This document shows, piece by piece, positions 1-7,870 of a DNA stretch of 64,000 bases. The position numbers were made by a program, and so were the translations under genes. Positions within the stretch are counted from its first letter, which is position 1. Each line of letters starts with the position of its first letter. The stretch is from an uncultured Treponema sp. (lineage in GTDB: Bacteria > Spirochaetota > Spirochaetia > Treponematales > Treponemataceae), in the NCBI GenBank assembly GCA_949299755.1, contig CASGBA010000008.1, positions 1 through 64,000 on the forward strand, written 5' to 3'. Under the pieces are notes generated by a model, which searched no databases, was not told where the DNA came from, and saw only the letters and a program-made list of their open reading frames with translations.

Positions 1-169
1 AACTTTTCCGCTTTTTTTCCACCGTGACCCCGCCTTCCCGGCGGCTCGGTGTCATCCTTTTTACCACACTTCCGCCTCCCTGTCAACTACCAAAATTCAT
101 TTTTTCAGTTTTTTATTGTTTTCAAAAGATTGGCAGGAGCGTCAAAGCGGGGCTAGACGGGGATAAGAC
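1..169. other. Left-edge non-coding stretch
   Basis: I see no supported gene before the terminator of the LysM gene. A short plus-strand open frame here has low-complexity, arginine- and proline-rich content and no family signature, so I leave it out. Confidence 0.5.
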
Positions 170-202
170 AAAAAAACTGCCGGCCCAGAATGGAACCGGC
201 AG
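170..202 (-). terminator. Rho-independent terminator of the LysM/lipoprotein operon
   Basis: Read on the minus strand, a 7-bp stem (CTGCCGG / CCGGCAG, positions 196-202 and 177-183) with a 12-nt loop is followed directly by seven T residues (170-176). It lies about 70 bases after the stop codon of the LysM gene, which is where that operon should end. Confidence 0.85.
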
Positions 203-274
203 CCTCTGTTTTGTTTATCAGGAAGACAACATCAACCGAAGGACATACCGCTACGACAGGCGGTATGCATCCTG

Positions 275-1039
275 TCAACGGTCTTTGATGCTGCCATAAT
301 CGGCATTGGGATTGTAGAGCCCTTCACGCTGTTCCCCGCTCAGGCTGGGAATTTCAAGAACAGTGTTCGGGAGAATCAAATCCGGATTGGAAGGATCAGG
401 AAGCAAATCTTTATTGGCGTTATACAATTTCTTCCATTTAAAAGAATCCCCGTACACAGCCTCGTTACCGGCTATGTTCCAGAAACAATCCCTGTCAGGG
501 TTCCATGTTCCGACCTTATACTGGGCTGGAAGAGGAACCTTGCCACCGTCTCCGGTGATAGGTGACGGCTCAGTTTCCGCCACAACAGTTCCGCCGGCGC
601 CGCCTTCCCCGATTCCCTCAAGGCATTCAAGGGCAAGCCCTGCATAGCGCTTGGCGCTTTCATAATCCTCATTATTAAATGCCCTGGAACCGCTGTCCAC
701 ATTTTTAGCGGCGGCGGTAAATTCCGAAGGATAATTAACATCGGCCTTTATTTCCCGGGCCCAGGTAAGGCGTGTGCGCGCCCTGTTCATCTCAGTTTCA
801 GCTTCGGATCTGAGAAGCATTTTCTTGATGTATTCCTCGGACAAACGGGCGTTTTTTTCCGCTTCGTTGGCGTATTCAACCGCCATATCATAGTCGCCTT
901 CTTCGTAGGAGCTTGAAGCGAGGGCAGAATATTCACGGCTTTTCCGTTGGAAAGAATTATCATCGTAAGATACCGCAAAAATTTGCAGTGAAGCCGCCAT
1001 AAAACATAAAACGGCAATTGTTAAAACAATCTTTCTCAT
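275..1039 (-). CDS. Secreted LysM-domain protein with helical repeats
   Basis: This 254-residue protein has an N-terminal signal peptide (about residues 1-22, ending near IFAVS). A helical, TPR-like region (about 25-145) rich in Ala, Glu and Tyr follows, then a short Gly/Pro linker and a C-terminal LysM-like domain (about 172-240, from YKVG through the WNIAG and LPNTVLEIP stretches). LysM domains bind peptidoglycan, so it probably sits in the periplasm against the cell wall. Its ATG overlaps the TGA of the upstream lipoprotein gene (ATGA) and is preceded by GGAGG, so the two are translationally coupled. A terminator follows at 170-202. The exact role is unknown. It could be a structural envelope protein or an adaptor for the partner lipoprotein. 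Confidence 0.8.
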   Translation of the reverse strand: MRKIVLTIAVLCFMAASLQIFAVSYDDNSFQRKSREYSALASSSYEEGDYDMAVEYANEAEKNARLSEEYIKKMLLRSEAETEMNRARTRLTWAREIKADVNYPSEFTAAAKNVDSGSRAFNNEDYESAKRYAGLALECLEGIGEGGAGGTVVAETEPSPITGDGGKVPLPAQYKVGTWNPDRDCFWNIAGNEAVYGDSFKWKKLYNANKDLLPDPSNPDLILPNTVLEIPSLSGEQREGLYNPNADYGSIKDR

Positions 1040-2586
1040 TCCGTTACCTCCGCATTTTCAGTTGAATTTTCCCCAACGGAATATTCTCTACCGCTTTCCG
1101 CACCGGTTTCTTCGGCGGGGCTTTCGTTGGAATCCTCAGTTACAATGAATTCTTCTCCTTCATAAACTGAAATTTCACCGCTTTCGATTTCTCCGTCTTC
1201 TTCAGCCGGTGTATCCAATTCATTGTATTCCATGTCCTCCGACCAAGAGGAATCCGTCTCGGATTCATAGCCGGCTTCGTCATAATCGGTCACCGACTCT
1301 TCGTCCGAATCCACATATTCCATTTCGTCCGTATAATCCCCGGTTTCAAGATCCTCGTAAACCTCAAAATCCATGACTTCGGCATTTTCACCGGATTCCC
1401 CGGCTTCCACAGCACCGTCTTCGCCCTCCACATAATCTTCGGGGAGGGGAGCTATTCTGTCAGCCTCCAGGGCAAGGGCTGTGCTGGCATCCTGCCTTTC
1501 CTTGGCTGCATTCATGGCTTCATCTGCCACGTTCTTTTTATACAACACGCTCTGGTAAATTTCAGCGAAAAAAAGACCCGCATCCCTGTAGGTTTTGTAG
1601 GACTGTTCCCATTCACCGGAGGCTCCCATCTCTTCGGCGGAAGCGTAAAGGCCAGAGGCTTCTTTATATTCGGATGACATTGACCTGGAAGCTTTTATTG
1701 AATCGCAAAGCCCCTTCATTTCATCGGAGCGGGCTTTTTCTTCCATGGCCATGCGCTCAAAACCTAAGGAGCACACTTCCTCATAAGCCGCCAGGGCTTC
1801 GGAGGATGTTTTCCTGGCTGTGTCATTGTCTATCCCGAAAGCGGCCACCGCTTTGCCGTACAGTTCCTCGGCATAAGCGTATTTTTCAGGATATTCGGAA
1901 TCAAAGTTGTTTTCGATTATTTTCTGGCGTAAATCCCGTATGTTCATACCGGACAAAAGCATGGTGTAATAAGATTCAGCGGTCGTCCCCTTGTCAAAGG
2001 CATTGTTAAAGTCCTCAGGGCTTCCGGTTTCATTGTAGGCATTGTAAGAAGCCAAAGCCTCTGCCTCCAGGTTTTCCGCCATGGAGAACTGCTCGGGATA
2101 ATATCCCCGGGCACCGGCATCTTCCGCGGCTTGTTTTATTTCTTTAATATACTGGACACCTGCTTCCCATGCCTCTTTAGCGACATCAAAGAATTCAGCC
2201 TCTATTTCCTTATATTTACCGATTGCCTCAAGGAAAGCGGCTTCGGATTCCTCATAGGATTTTCCGTAAGCTTCAACACCTCTGTTATAGGCATCCTCAG
2301 CTTCATCCCAGTCATCAGGCAAATACTCAGGAATCCTATATGCCAAACATTTTTCCCGTAAAGCATCGGCTTCAGCTTTCAACGCATCAAGATCACCGCA
2401 TTCTTCTTCCGGCTCCCCCTGATCATATTGGGCTGCCTCAGCCGCATCATCTGTTTCAGTGGAAACCTCGGCAGGAGCTTCAGATGGCATTTCCTCGGAT
2501 TTCTCTTGGGTACTTGCACATCCAACCGCCATAAGCACAAAAAATGCCAGGCAGACGGCGGAAAGCAAATATAGTATTTTTTTCAT
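1036..2586 (-). CDS. Acidic, coiled-coil/TPR-like lipoprotein
   Basis: A 516-residue lipoprotein. I start it at the ATG at 2586 because GGGAGG lies just upstream; the open frame continues 15 codons further. A signal peptide ends in a lipobox-like LMAVGC. The central part (about 60-370) is made of Ala/Glu/Tyr-rich helices resembling degenerate TPR or coiled-coil repeats. The last 120 or so residues are extremely rich in Asp, Glu, Ser and Tyr and probably disordered. No enzyme motif is visible. It overlaps the downstream LysM gene by four bases. Paired lipoprotein and LysM genes suggest an envelope-spanning or wall-anchoring complex, by inference. Spirochaete treponemal membrane proteins of the TmpB sort are a plausible comparison, which I could not test. 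Confidence 0.75.
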   Translation of the reverse strand: MKKILYLLSAVCLAFFVLMAVGCASTQEKSEEMPSEAPAEVSTETDDAAEAAQYDQGEPEEECGDLDALKAEADALREKCLAYRIPEYLPDDWDEAEDAYNRGVEAYGKSYEESEAAFLEAIGKYKEIEAEFFDVAKEAWEAGVQYIKEIKQAAEDAGARGYYPEQFSMAENLEAEALASYNAYNETGSPEDFNNAFDKGTTAESYYTMLLSGMNIRDLRQKIIENNFDSEYPEKYAYAEELYGKAVAAFGIDNDTARKTSSEALAAYEEVCSLGFERMAMEEKARSDEMKGLCDSIKASRSMSSEYKEASGLYASAEEMGASGEWEQSYKTYRDAGLFFAEIYQSVLYKKNVADEAMNAAKERQDASTALALEADRIAPLPEDYVEGEDGAVEAGESGENAEVMDFEVYEDLETGDYTDEMEYVDSDEESVTDYDEAGYESETDSSWSEDMEYNELDTPAEEDGEIESGEISVYEGEEFIVTEDSNESPAEETGAESGREYSVGENSTENAEVTE

Positions 2587-2745
2587 TATAGACCTCCCGT
2601 CAATATAACCATTCCTTGTAAGGATACACATTTTTACACTATATTACAAGAAATTTAAATTTTTTAATTGTTTTCCAGGATTTTAAAGGGAACACCGCAA
2701 AAAAACGGTATATAATTGCATGGAATATTCATTCAGGAGGACAAA

Positions 2746-2973
2746 ATGGCAGATGATTTCAGTTTTTCCATAAAAGACTATTTCGGAGTATTGTCCGAGG
2801 CAAAAACAGGATGGAAGCTGGAGCTGAACATGGTTTCCTGGGGTGACCGTCCGGCAAAATACGACCTTAGAAGCTGGTCTCCGGATCATACAAAAATGGG
2901 GAAAGGGGTCACCCTTACAAAAGAGGAGCTTTCCGCTTTGAAAAACCTGCTGGCAGGCATGGATTTGGGTTAA
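2746..2973 (+). CDS. PC4/YdbC-like ssDNA-binding protein
   Basis: A 75-residue protein beginning MADDFSFSIKDYFGVL, with the core WKLELNMVSWGDRPAKYDLRSWS and a C-terminal helix after MGKGVTLTKEE. This matches the small bacterial YdbC family related to the eukaryotic coactivator PC4, which binds single-stranded nucleic acid as a dimer. The ATG at 2746 is chosen because AGGAGG lies 5 bases upstream; a longer TTG-initiated frame would include that ribosome-binding site. A TATAAT box at 2711-2716 could be its -10 element, though I see no good -35. Its physiological role in bacteria is not well settled. Confidence 0.8.
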   Translation: MADDFSFSIKDYFGVLSEAKTGWKLELNMVSWGDRPAKYDLRSWSPDHTKMGKGVTLTKEELSALKNLLAGMDLG

Positions 2974-3012
2974 AACCCTTTCAAAACGAACCAGGGATGC
3001 GCCGGGGAAACA

Positions 3013-3513
3013 TTAAAGCGAAGCGATGGCGTCCTGGGTCATACTGTCACAGATTTCATTATATTTGTTCCCTGCATGGCCCTTGACCCAGAACCATTCC
3101 GGGGAAATTCTCATATTGAGGCTGTCCAGTTTTTCCCATAAGTCGCGGTTTTTTACCGGCTGGCGGGCTGAATTTATCCAGTTCTTTCGTTTCCATACAG
3201 GAATCCATTCAGTTATCCCTTTCTGAACATACTGGGAATCCGTATAAACACCGACCGGCATCCCGGGGGTTATAAGCTTGTTTTCTTCAATAAAAGTCAG
3301 GGCTTTTATAACCGCCGTCAGTTCCATCCGGTTGTTTGTCGTGTCCTTTTCCGCCCCGGAACCGGATATGTCACCCTCGGCCAAACCTCCCTGTCCGCCT
3401 GTTTCCGGCGGTTCACCGGCTTTCATCCGGCTTATGACAAAGGCCCAGCCGCCGGGGCCGGGATTGCCGGAACAGCCGCCGTCTGTGTAAACGGCTATCA
3501 TTTCTTCGCTCAA
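3013..3513 (-). CDS. rnhA: Ribonuclease HI
   Basis: This enzyme cuts the RNA strand of RNA-DNA hybrids using two metal ions. The family motif YTDGGCSGNPGPGG lies at the N-terminus. It is followed by the Glu of NNRMELTAVI, the Asp of YTDSQYV, and WVKGHAG near the C-terminus with Asp in NEICDSMTQ, giving the D-E-D-D active site. The length is normal for the family. The chosen TTG start at 3513 overlaps the TGA of the upstream DAHP synthase and has AGGGGA 6 bases before it. An ATG at 3501 (MIAVYTDGG) is an alternative without a good ribosome-binding site. The overlap suggests co-translation with the aromatic-pathway gene. Confidence 0.93.
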   Translation of the reverse strand: MSEEMIAVYTDGGCSGNPGPGGWAFVISRMKAGEPPETGGQGGLAEGDISGSGAEKDTTNNRMELTAVIKALTFIEENKLITPGMPVGVYTDSQYVQKGITEWIPVWKRKNWINSARQPVKNRDLWEKLDSLNMRISPEWFWVKGHAGNKYNEICDSMTQDAIASL

Positions 3514-4577
3514 TGTTTTTCCCCTAAAAGCTTGTAAGCTTCCGCAATGGCGCTGGCTGTTAAATCCCATCCCAGGCAGGGATCTGTTATGGACATACCG
3601 TATTTTAAATCCGCCGGATCCGCCGTTATGGGCTGGGAGCCGGTTTCGATATTGCTTTCGAGCATACATCCGCAAAGGGGGCGCAGGGGCATATCCACAT
3701 TATTCCGCAGACGGATTGTCTCATGCAAAACCCCGATTTGATTTTCAGGCATCTTCCGGGAATTCCCGTGGGAACAGTCAACTATAATTGAAGGCCTGAT
3801 ACCGGCGTTTTTAAGCAGGGATATGGCATCGCATACGGACTCGGAATCGTAATTAGGGCCGTTTTTCCCGCCCCGGAGAATCAAGTGGCCGTCGGGATTG
3901 CCCAGGGTTTTCATAATGCAGGCTTCACCACGGCGGGTGATTCCTATAAAAGCGTGGGGCTGCCGGGCTGAAACAATGGCGTTAACGGCTATCTGGACAT
4001 CCCCGTCAGTGGCGTTTTTAAAGCCCACAGGCATTGAAAGGCCGGAAGCCATTTCCCGGTGGGTTTGGCTTTCGGTTGTGCGTGCCCCGATGGAAGCCCA
4101 GCTTATTAAATCCGCCGTATACTGGGGCACAATGGGATCCAGCATTTCCGAGCCGGCAGGCAAACCGGCGGCATTCACCTTTATGAGAATTTCCCGGGCA
4201 AGCTTTAATCCCCGGGCTATATCCGCCGTACCGTCCAAACCGGGATCCAGAATAAGTCCACGCCATCCGACAGTTGTACGCGGTTTTTCAAAATAAACCC
4301 GCATGATTATGCACATTCTGTCTGCGTATTTATGGCGCAACTCCGCCAGCCGGGAGGCATAATCATAGGCCGCCTCGGGATCATGGATTGAACATGGACC
4401 GGCCACAACCAGAAAGCGGTCATCCTCCCGGCGCAGGATATTCTGGATTTCCTGCCGCCCGGTCTTGACAGTTACAGCCGCAGCCTCGGGAATGGGAAGC
4501 TCTTCTTCCATCTCTTCCGGGGAAAGCAGCTGACTGGAAGCTAAAATACGTACATCTCTGATTTGTGAGTCTTTCAT
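3510..4577 (-). CDS. aroG: 3-deoxy-7-phosphoheptulonate (DAHP) synthase, type I
   Basis: This enzyme joins phosphoenolpyruvate and erythrose 4-phosphate in the first step of the shikimate pathway. The 355-residue protein shows the AroF/G/H motifs in order: VVAGPCSIHD, MRVYFEKPRTTVGW, SWASIGARTTESQTHREMASG, GFKNATDG, RGGKNGPNY and VDCSHGNS. The metal ligands (Cys of GPCSIHD, His of CSHGNS, and Glu and Asp near the C-terminus) are present. I start it at the ATG at 4577 because the sequence upstream is not family-like and would overlap the Nudix gene. Which isozyme (Phe-, Tyr- or Trp-sensitive) cannot be told by eye. The gene lies between a Nudix hydrolase and rnhA in one minus-strand run. Confidence 0.93.
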   Translation of the reverse strand: MKDSQIRDVRILASSQLLSPEEMEEELPIPEAAAVTVKTGRQEIQNILRREDDRFLVVAGPCSIHDPEAAYDYASRLAELRHKYADRMCIIMRVYFEKPRTTVGWRGLILDPGLDGTADIARGLKLAREILIKVNAAGLPAGSEMLDPIVPQYTADLISWASIGARTTESQTHREMASGLSMPVGFKNATDGDVQIAVNAIVSARQPHAFIGITRRGEACIMKTLGNPDGHLILRGGKNGPNYDSESVCDAISLLKNAGIRPSIIVDCSHGNSRKMPENQIGVLHETIRLRNNVDMPLRPLCGCMLESNIETGSQPITADPADLKYGMSITDPCLGWDLTASAIAEAYKLLGEKH

Positions 4578-4611
4578 TTCAGGATTAAGATATAAAATAC
4601 GGGAATATTTA

Positions 4612-5175
4612 TCAATGAGTTTTCCGGTTCCGCAGATGGAAAAACAAAGCCGCGGAGGTGAGGGCGTGGGAAAATTCCCCGGTTCCGATATCCTCCATGA
4701 GCCTTTCCACCGGCACAAGGGTATGCTCAATGTATTCGTCTTCGTCGGGAAGGACTGAACCGGTGTCTGTGAGATTTTCCGCCGTAAAAATATGGCAGGT
4801 GTTATACATTATCGCAGGATTTTGGTAAATTTTCCCCAGGGAGGTTAAATTTCCGGCGGAAAATCCCGTTTCCTCCTGAAGCTCCCGGGATGCGGCCACG
4901 GCCGGATCCTCCCCCTCTTCTATTATTCCGCTGGGGAATTCCGTGGTGACGGTTTCATTGCCGTGGCGCCACTGCCGCACCATGACGAAAAAGTCACCGC
5001 CGTCTTTTTTAAGGACTGGAACAATGATGACGCCGTCTTTCGGTTTTATCCTGTAATAAGTTCCACATTGTTTCCCGTCCGGGGAAAGGCTTTCAACCCT
5101 GTACACATCCACGATGGGGACTGAAAAAACAAGTTCCGGTTTTCCCGGCTTCCATATCAAATCAGAATCGCTCAT
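4612..5175 (-). CDS. Nudix hydrolase (ADP-ribose pyrophosphatase-like)
   Basis: A 187-residue protein with a perfect Nudix box: G, five residues, E, seven residues, then RELQEETGF. Nudix enzymes hydrolyse nucleoside diphosphates linked to another moiety. The box followed about 16 residues later by a Pro (YQNPAIMYN), and the VRQWRHGNE segment, resemble ADP-ribose and sugar-nucleotide pyrophosphatases. The ATG at 5175 starts MSDSDLIW. The open frame runs 77 codons further upstream, but through the divergent promoter region, so it is rejected. The gene is divergent from the cytidylate-kinase-like gene. Substrate is inferred only. Confidence 0.85.
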   Translation of the reverse strand: MSDSDLIWKPGKPELVFSVPIVDVYRVESLSPDGKQCGTYYRIKPKDGVIIVPVLKKDGGDFFVMVRQWRHGNETVTTEFPSGIIEEGEDPAVAASRELQEETGFSAGNLTSLGKIYQNPAIMYNTCHIFTAENLTDTGSVLPDEDEYIEHTLVPVERLMEDIGTGEFSHALTSAALFFHLRNRKTH

Positions 5176-5196
5176 AATACCGCCTGTGTTTTTCTT

Positions 5197-5225
5197 TTGA
5201 CATAAGTAGATTATCGATATATGCT
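5197..5225 (+). promoter_or_regulatory. Sigma70-like promoter for the cytidylate-kinase-like gene
   Basis: A perfect TTGACA (5197-5202) is separated by 17 bases from TATGCT (5220-5225). The downstream gene has GGGAGG 7 bases before its ATG at 5257. It is probably also the promoter for ilvB. Confidence 0.6.
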
Positions 5226-5256
5226 TATAGTATATCATGGTGCAGGGAGGTTTTGT

Positions 5257-6078
5257 ATGCCTATTATCACTATTTCCAGACAAATTGCTTCCTATGGGGA
5301 TGAAATCGCTCAGGAACTTTCCAAGCAGTTCGGATATACTTTCTTCGACAGGAAAATGCTTGAAGCTGATCTTCTTGCCCATGGAATCACCGAAGAGAAT
5401 CTTCACAAATATGATGAAAGGAAACCGGGATTTATCGCGTCCCTTGCCCGGGAACGGGATGAATATTTTGACTACCTGCGGGAAGCTGTATACGAGAGGG
5501 CCAAAGACGGAAACTGTGTATTCATAGGCCGGGGCGGTTTTGCGATTCTGAAAGACATCCCCTCCTGCTATTCCGTCAGGCTGGTGGCTCCGGAAGAAGT
5601 ACGCGTAAAACGGTTGATGAATGAGTTTAATTCAACAGAAAAAGCGGCCAGGGCTCTCATGCAGGAAAGCGATACCAACAGACGTGGATATCACAAATGT
5701 TTTTTCAACATCGAAAATGATGATTCTGTACAATACAGAATGGTTCTCAATACGGAAAACATAACACCAGCACAGGGAGCAAAAATCATTCAGGAAGGCT
5801 GTGCCATATCCATAACACAAGAAACAGCCGCACAGGGAATAAGCATGATACGCAAACTTCTGGAAGCCCAGAAAATCGTGAATCACATTTCCTTCGACCT
5901 GAAGATTCCGGTTCATTTCCTTGAGGCGGTGCCATCCGATGAGTCGATTGTGCTCCACGGGGTTGCGGATTCCGCGACGGTTATAGACAATGCCCTGTCT
6001 GTGGCCCGTTCCCTGGCTCCTGACAGGAAAATTGAATCCGCAATTTCGATTGTACACGATTATAAAACATATCCGTAA
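5257..6078 (+). CDS. Cytidylate kinase-like family protein
   Basis: A 273-residue protein beginning MPIITISRQIASYGDEIA, the signature of the cytidylate-kinase-like (Cytidylate_kin2) family. It also has FFDRKMLE, FIGRGGFAIL and the RVKRLM segments of a P-loop nucleotide kinase fold. The N-terminal loop lacks the usual GxxGxGK sequence, so nucleotide binding is not certain. The last 70-80 residues have no motif I recognise. ATG 5257 is chosen for GGGAGG at 5245-5250. ilvB follows 30 bases later on the same strand. A signalling or metabolic kinase role is possible, but the substrate is unknown. Confidence 0.75.
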   Translation: MPIITISRQIASYGDEIAQELSKQFGYTFFDRKMLEADLLAHGITEENLHKYDERKPGFIASLARERDEYFDYLREAVYERAKDGNCVFIGRGGFAILKDIPSCYSVRLVAPEEVRVKRLMNEFNSTEKAARALMQESDTNRRGYHKCFFNIENDDSVQYRMVLNTENITPAQGAKIIQEGCAISITQETAAQGISMIRKLLEAQKIVNHISFDLKIPVHFLEAVPSDESIVLHGVADSATVIDNALSVARSLAPDRKIESAISIVHDYKTYP

Positions 6079-6108
6079 AAAAAATACGTGGATGACGGTA
6101 TAAACCTT

Positions 6109-7821
6109 ATGGCCTCAACAATAGAAGCTTCCGGTGCTGAGATTATCATAAAATTATTGGAACGGCAGAATGTTCCTATGGTTGCCGGTATCCCGGGCGG
6201 CTCAATATTACCCCTGTATGATGCTTTGGTCTATACCAAATCTCCGTTAAAACATATTCTCGTGCGACAGGAACAAGCCGCCGGCTTTTTTGCCCAGGGT
6301 ATTGCCCGCAGCACAGGGAAACCGGGTGTATGTTTTGCCACAAGTGGTCCCGGCGCCATGAATCTTTTAACAGCGGTGGCGGATGCAAGGGCTGATTCCG
6401 TACCCCTCGTAATCATAACGGGTCAGGTTAATACGGAATGTATCGGGACTGATGCATTCCAGGAAGTGGACACCTTCGGCCTTTCATTTCCGATAACAAA
6501 ACACAGTATCATGGTAAAATCACCGGAAGAGCTTTTAACGGCAATTCCGGAAGCCTTTTCACTGGCATCTTCGGGAAGACCGGGACCGGTTCTTATTGAT
6601 GTACCAAGGAACATACAACTGGAGAAGGCATCCTTTCCAAGATGGCCGGAACCGGGGGAGACCAGCCGGAATGCGGCTTGGTTCCGTACCCCGGCACCTC
6701 TTTACGGGGAAATTCTGGATCGGGCGGCAGACCTTCTGGCAGGGGCGGAAAGACCCGTTATTCTGGCAGGAGGAGGTTGTAATTCTCCGGAAGGGGTTTC
6801 AAGCCTTGCCAAACTGCTGGAAGCTTTCCCGGTTCCGGTGGCGGTAACATTGATGGGACTAGGGTGCATCCCGGCAGAAAATCCGCTTTTTATGGGGATG
6901 GTAGGCATGCACGGTTCCCTCACCGCAAATAAAGCTGTACACAGATGTGACGTACTCCTTGCACTGGGAACCAGGTTTGATGACAGGGCGGCAGGGTTGA
7001 CTGAAGATTTTTGCCCAAAGGCTAAAATCATACAAATAGATATAGATGCGGCGGAAATAGACAAATTACTGCCGGTGGAATTGTCAATTGTGGGAGATCT
7101 CGAGTCAGCCCTGCCCGTCCTTGCCCATATGTTGAGGAAAAACAAAACCGGAAACGGAAAACTTTCATCCTGGATAGAAGCGAACCGGAAAGCATTTACC
7201 TGCGAAAGGAAAAGATTCCCTTCCTCCGTAAAAGACTTTATTTCCTCAATGCCGGAACAAGCGGAAAAAGAAGGCCTTAATCCGGAAAACTTACTCATAA
7301 CCACGGATGTGGGGCAACACCAAATGTGGGCGGCACAAAGTTACCCGGTTTTAAAACCAAGGCAGTTTTTAACCTCCGGATCCCTTGGAACCATGGGTTT
7401 CGGACTTCCCGCCGCCATGGGAGCGGCAGCAGTTAATCCGGGGAAACGGATTATATGTCTTTCCGGAGACGGCTCAATCCAAATGAATATACAGGAACTG
7501 GCGACCCTGGCGGAAAATAATTTTAATGTAACGGTAATTGTTTTTGACAATGGCATACTGGGTATGATAAGGCAACAGCAGGATTTTTCTTTTGGAGGAA
7601 GACATTCCGCCTGTATTTACAAAAAGGCTCCGGATTTACTGAAAATAGCGGAAGCTTACGGAATTTCTACAGCGGATGCAAACAGCCCTGGATGGGAAAA
7701 AACAGCCTTCGAGGGTTCGGGACCCCGTTTTATACGCTTTAAGGTCCCGCCGGAAGAGGATGTTTTTCCCTTTGTGGTTCCAGGAACCGCAAACATAAAG
7801 GCAGTTAAGCAAAAAACTTAA
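6109..7821 (+). CDS. ilvB: Acetolactate synthase large subunit-like ThDP enzyme
   Basis: A 570-residue thiamine-diphosphate enzyme that condenses two 2-oxoacids (pyruvate with pyruvate or 2-oxobutyrate) at the head of branched-chain amino acid synthesis. The N-terminal domain has GIPGGSILPLYDAL and the catalytic-Glu segment VRQEQAAGF. The middle FAD/cofactor-like domain follows. The C-terminal domain has GSLGTMGFGLPAAMGA and the ThDP motif from GDGSIQMN to an Asn about 30 residues on (VFDNGILGMIRQQQ). I chose ATG 6109; a GTG at 6088 is the upstream limit. No small regulatory subunit (ilvN) is next to it, so either that gene is elsewhere or this is a stand-alone enzyme. Confidence 0.88.
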   Translation: MASTIEASGAEIIIKLLERQNVPMVAGIPGGSILPLYDALVYTKSPLKHILVRQEQAAGFFAQGIARSTGKPGVCFATSGPGAMNLLTAVADARADSVPLVIITGQVNTECIGTDAFQEVDTFGLSFPITKHSIMVKSPEELLTAIPEAFSLASSGRPGPVLIDVPRNIQLEKASFPRWPEPGETSRNAAWFRTPAPLYGEILDRAADLLAGAERPVILAGGGCNSPEGVSSLAKLLEAFPVPVAVTLMGLGCIPAENPLFMGMVGMHGSLTANKAVHRCDVLLALGTRFDDRAAGLTEDFCPKAKIIQIDIDAAEIDKLLPVELSIVGDLESALPVLAHMLRKNKTGNGKLSSWIEANRKAFTCERKRFPSSVKDFISSMPEQAEKEGLNPENLLITTDVGQHQMWAAQSYPVLKPRQFLTSGSLGTMGFGLPAAMGAAAVNPGKRIICLSGDGSIQMNIQELATLAENNFNVTVIVFDNGILGMIRQQQDFSFGGRHSACIYKKAPDLLKIAEAYGISTADANSPGWEKTAFEGSGPRFIRFKVPPEEDVFPFVVPGTANIKAVKQKT

Positions 7822-7870
7822 AAATCCCAGGGTGAAATGATGTCGTACATACACCTCAGGATAATTGGTG

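Noticed and set aside
24-299. A 91-residue plus-strand frame at the left edge
   Set aside because: It crosses the terminator of the opposite-strand LysM gene and has low-complexity content.
6702-7304. A 200-residue open frame antisense to ilvB
   Set aside because: No motif and no ribosome-binding site; shadow of a conserved ThDP enzyme.
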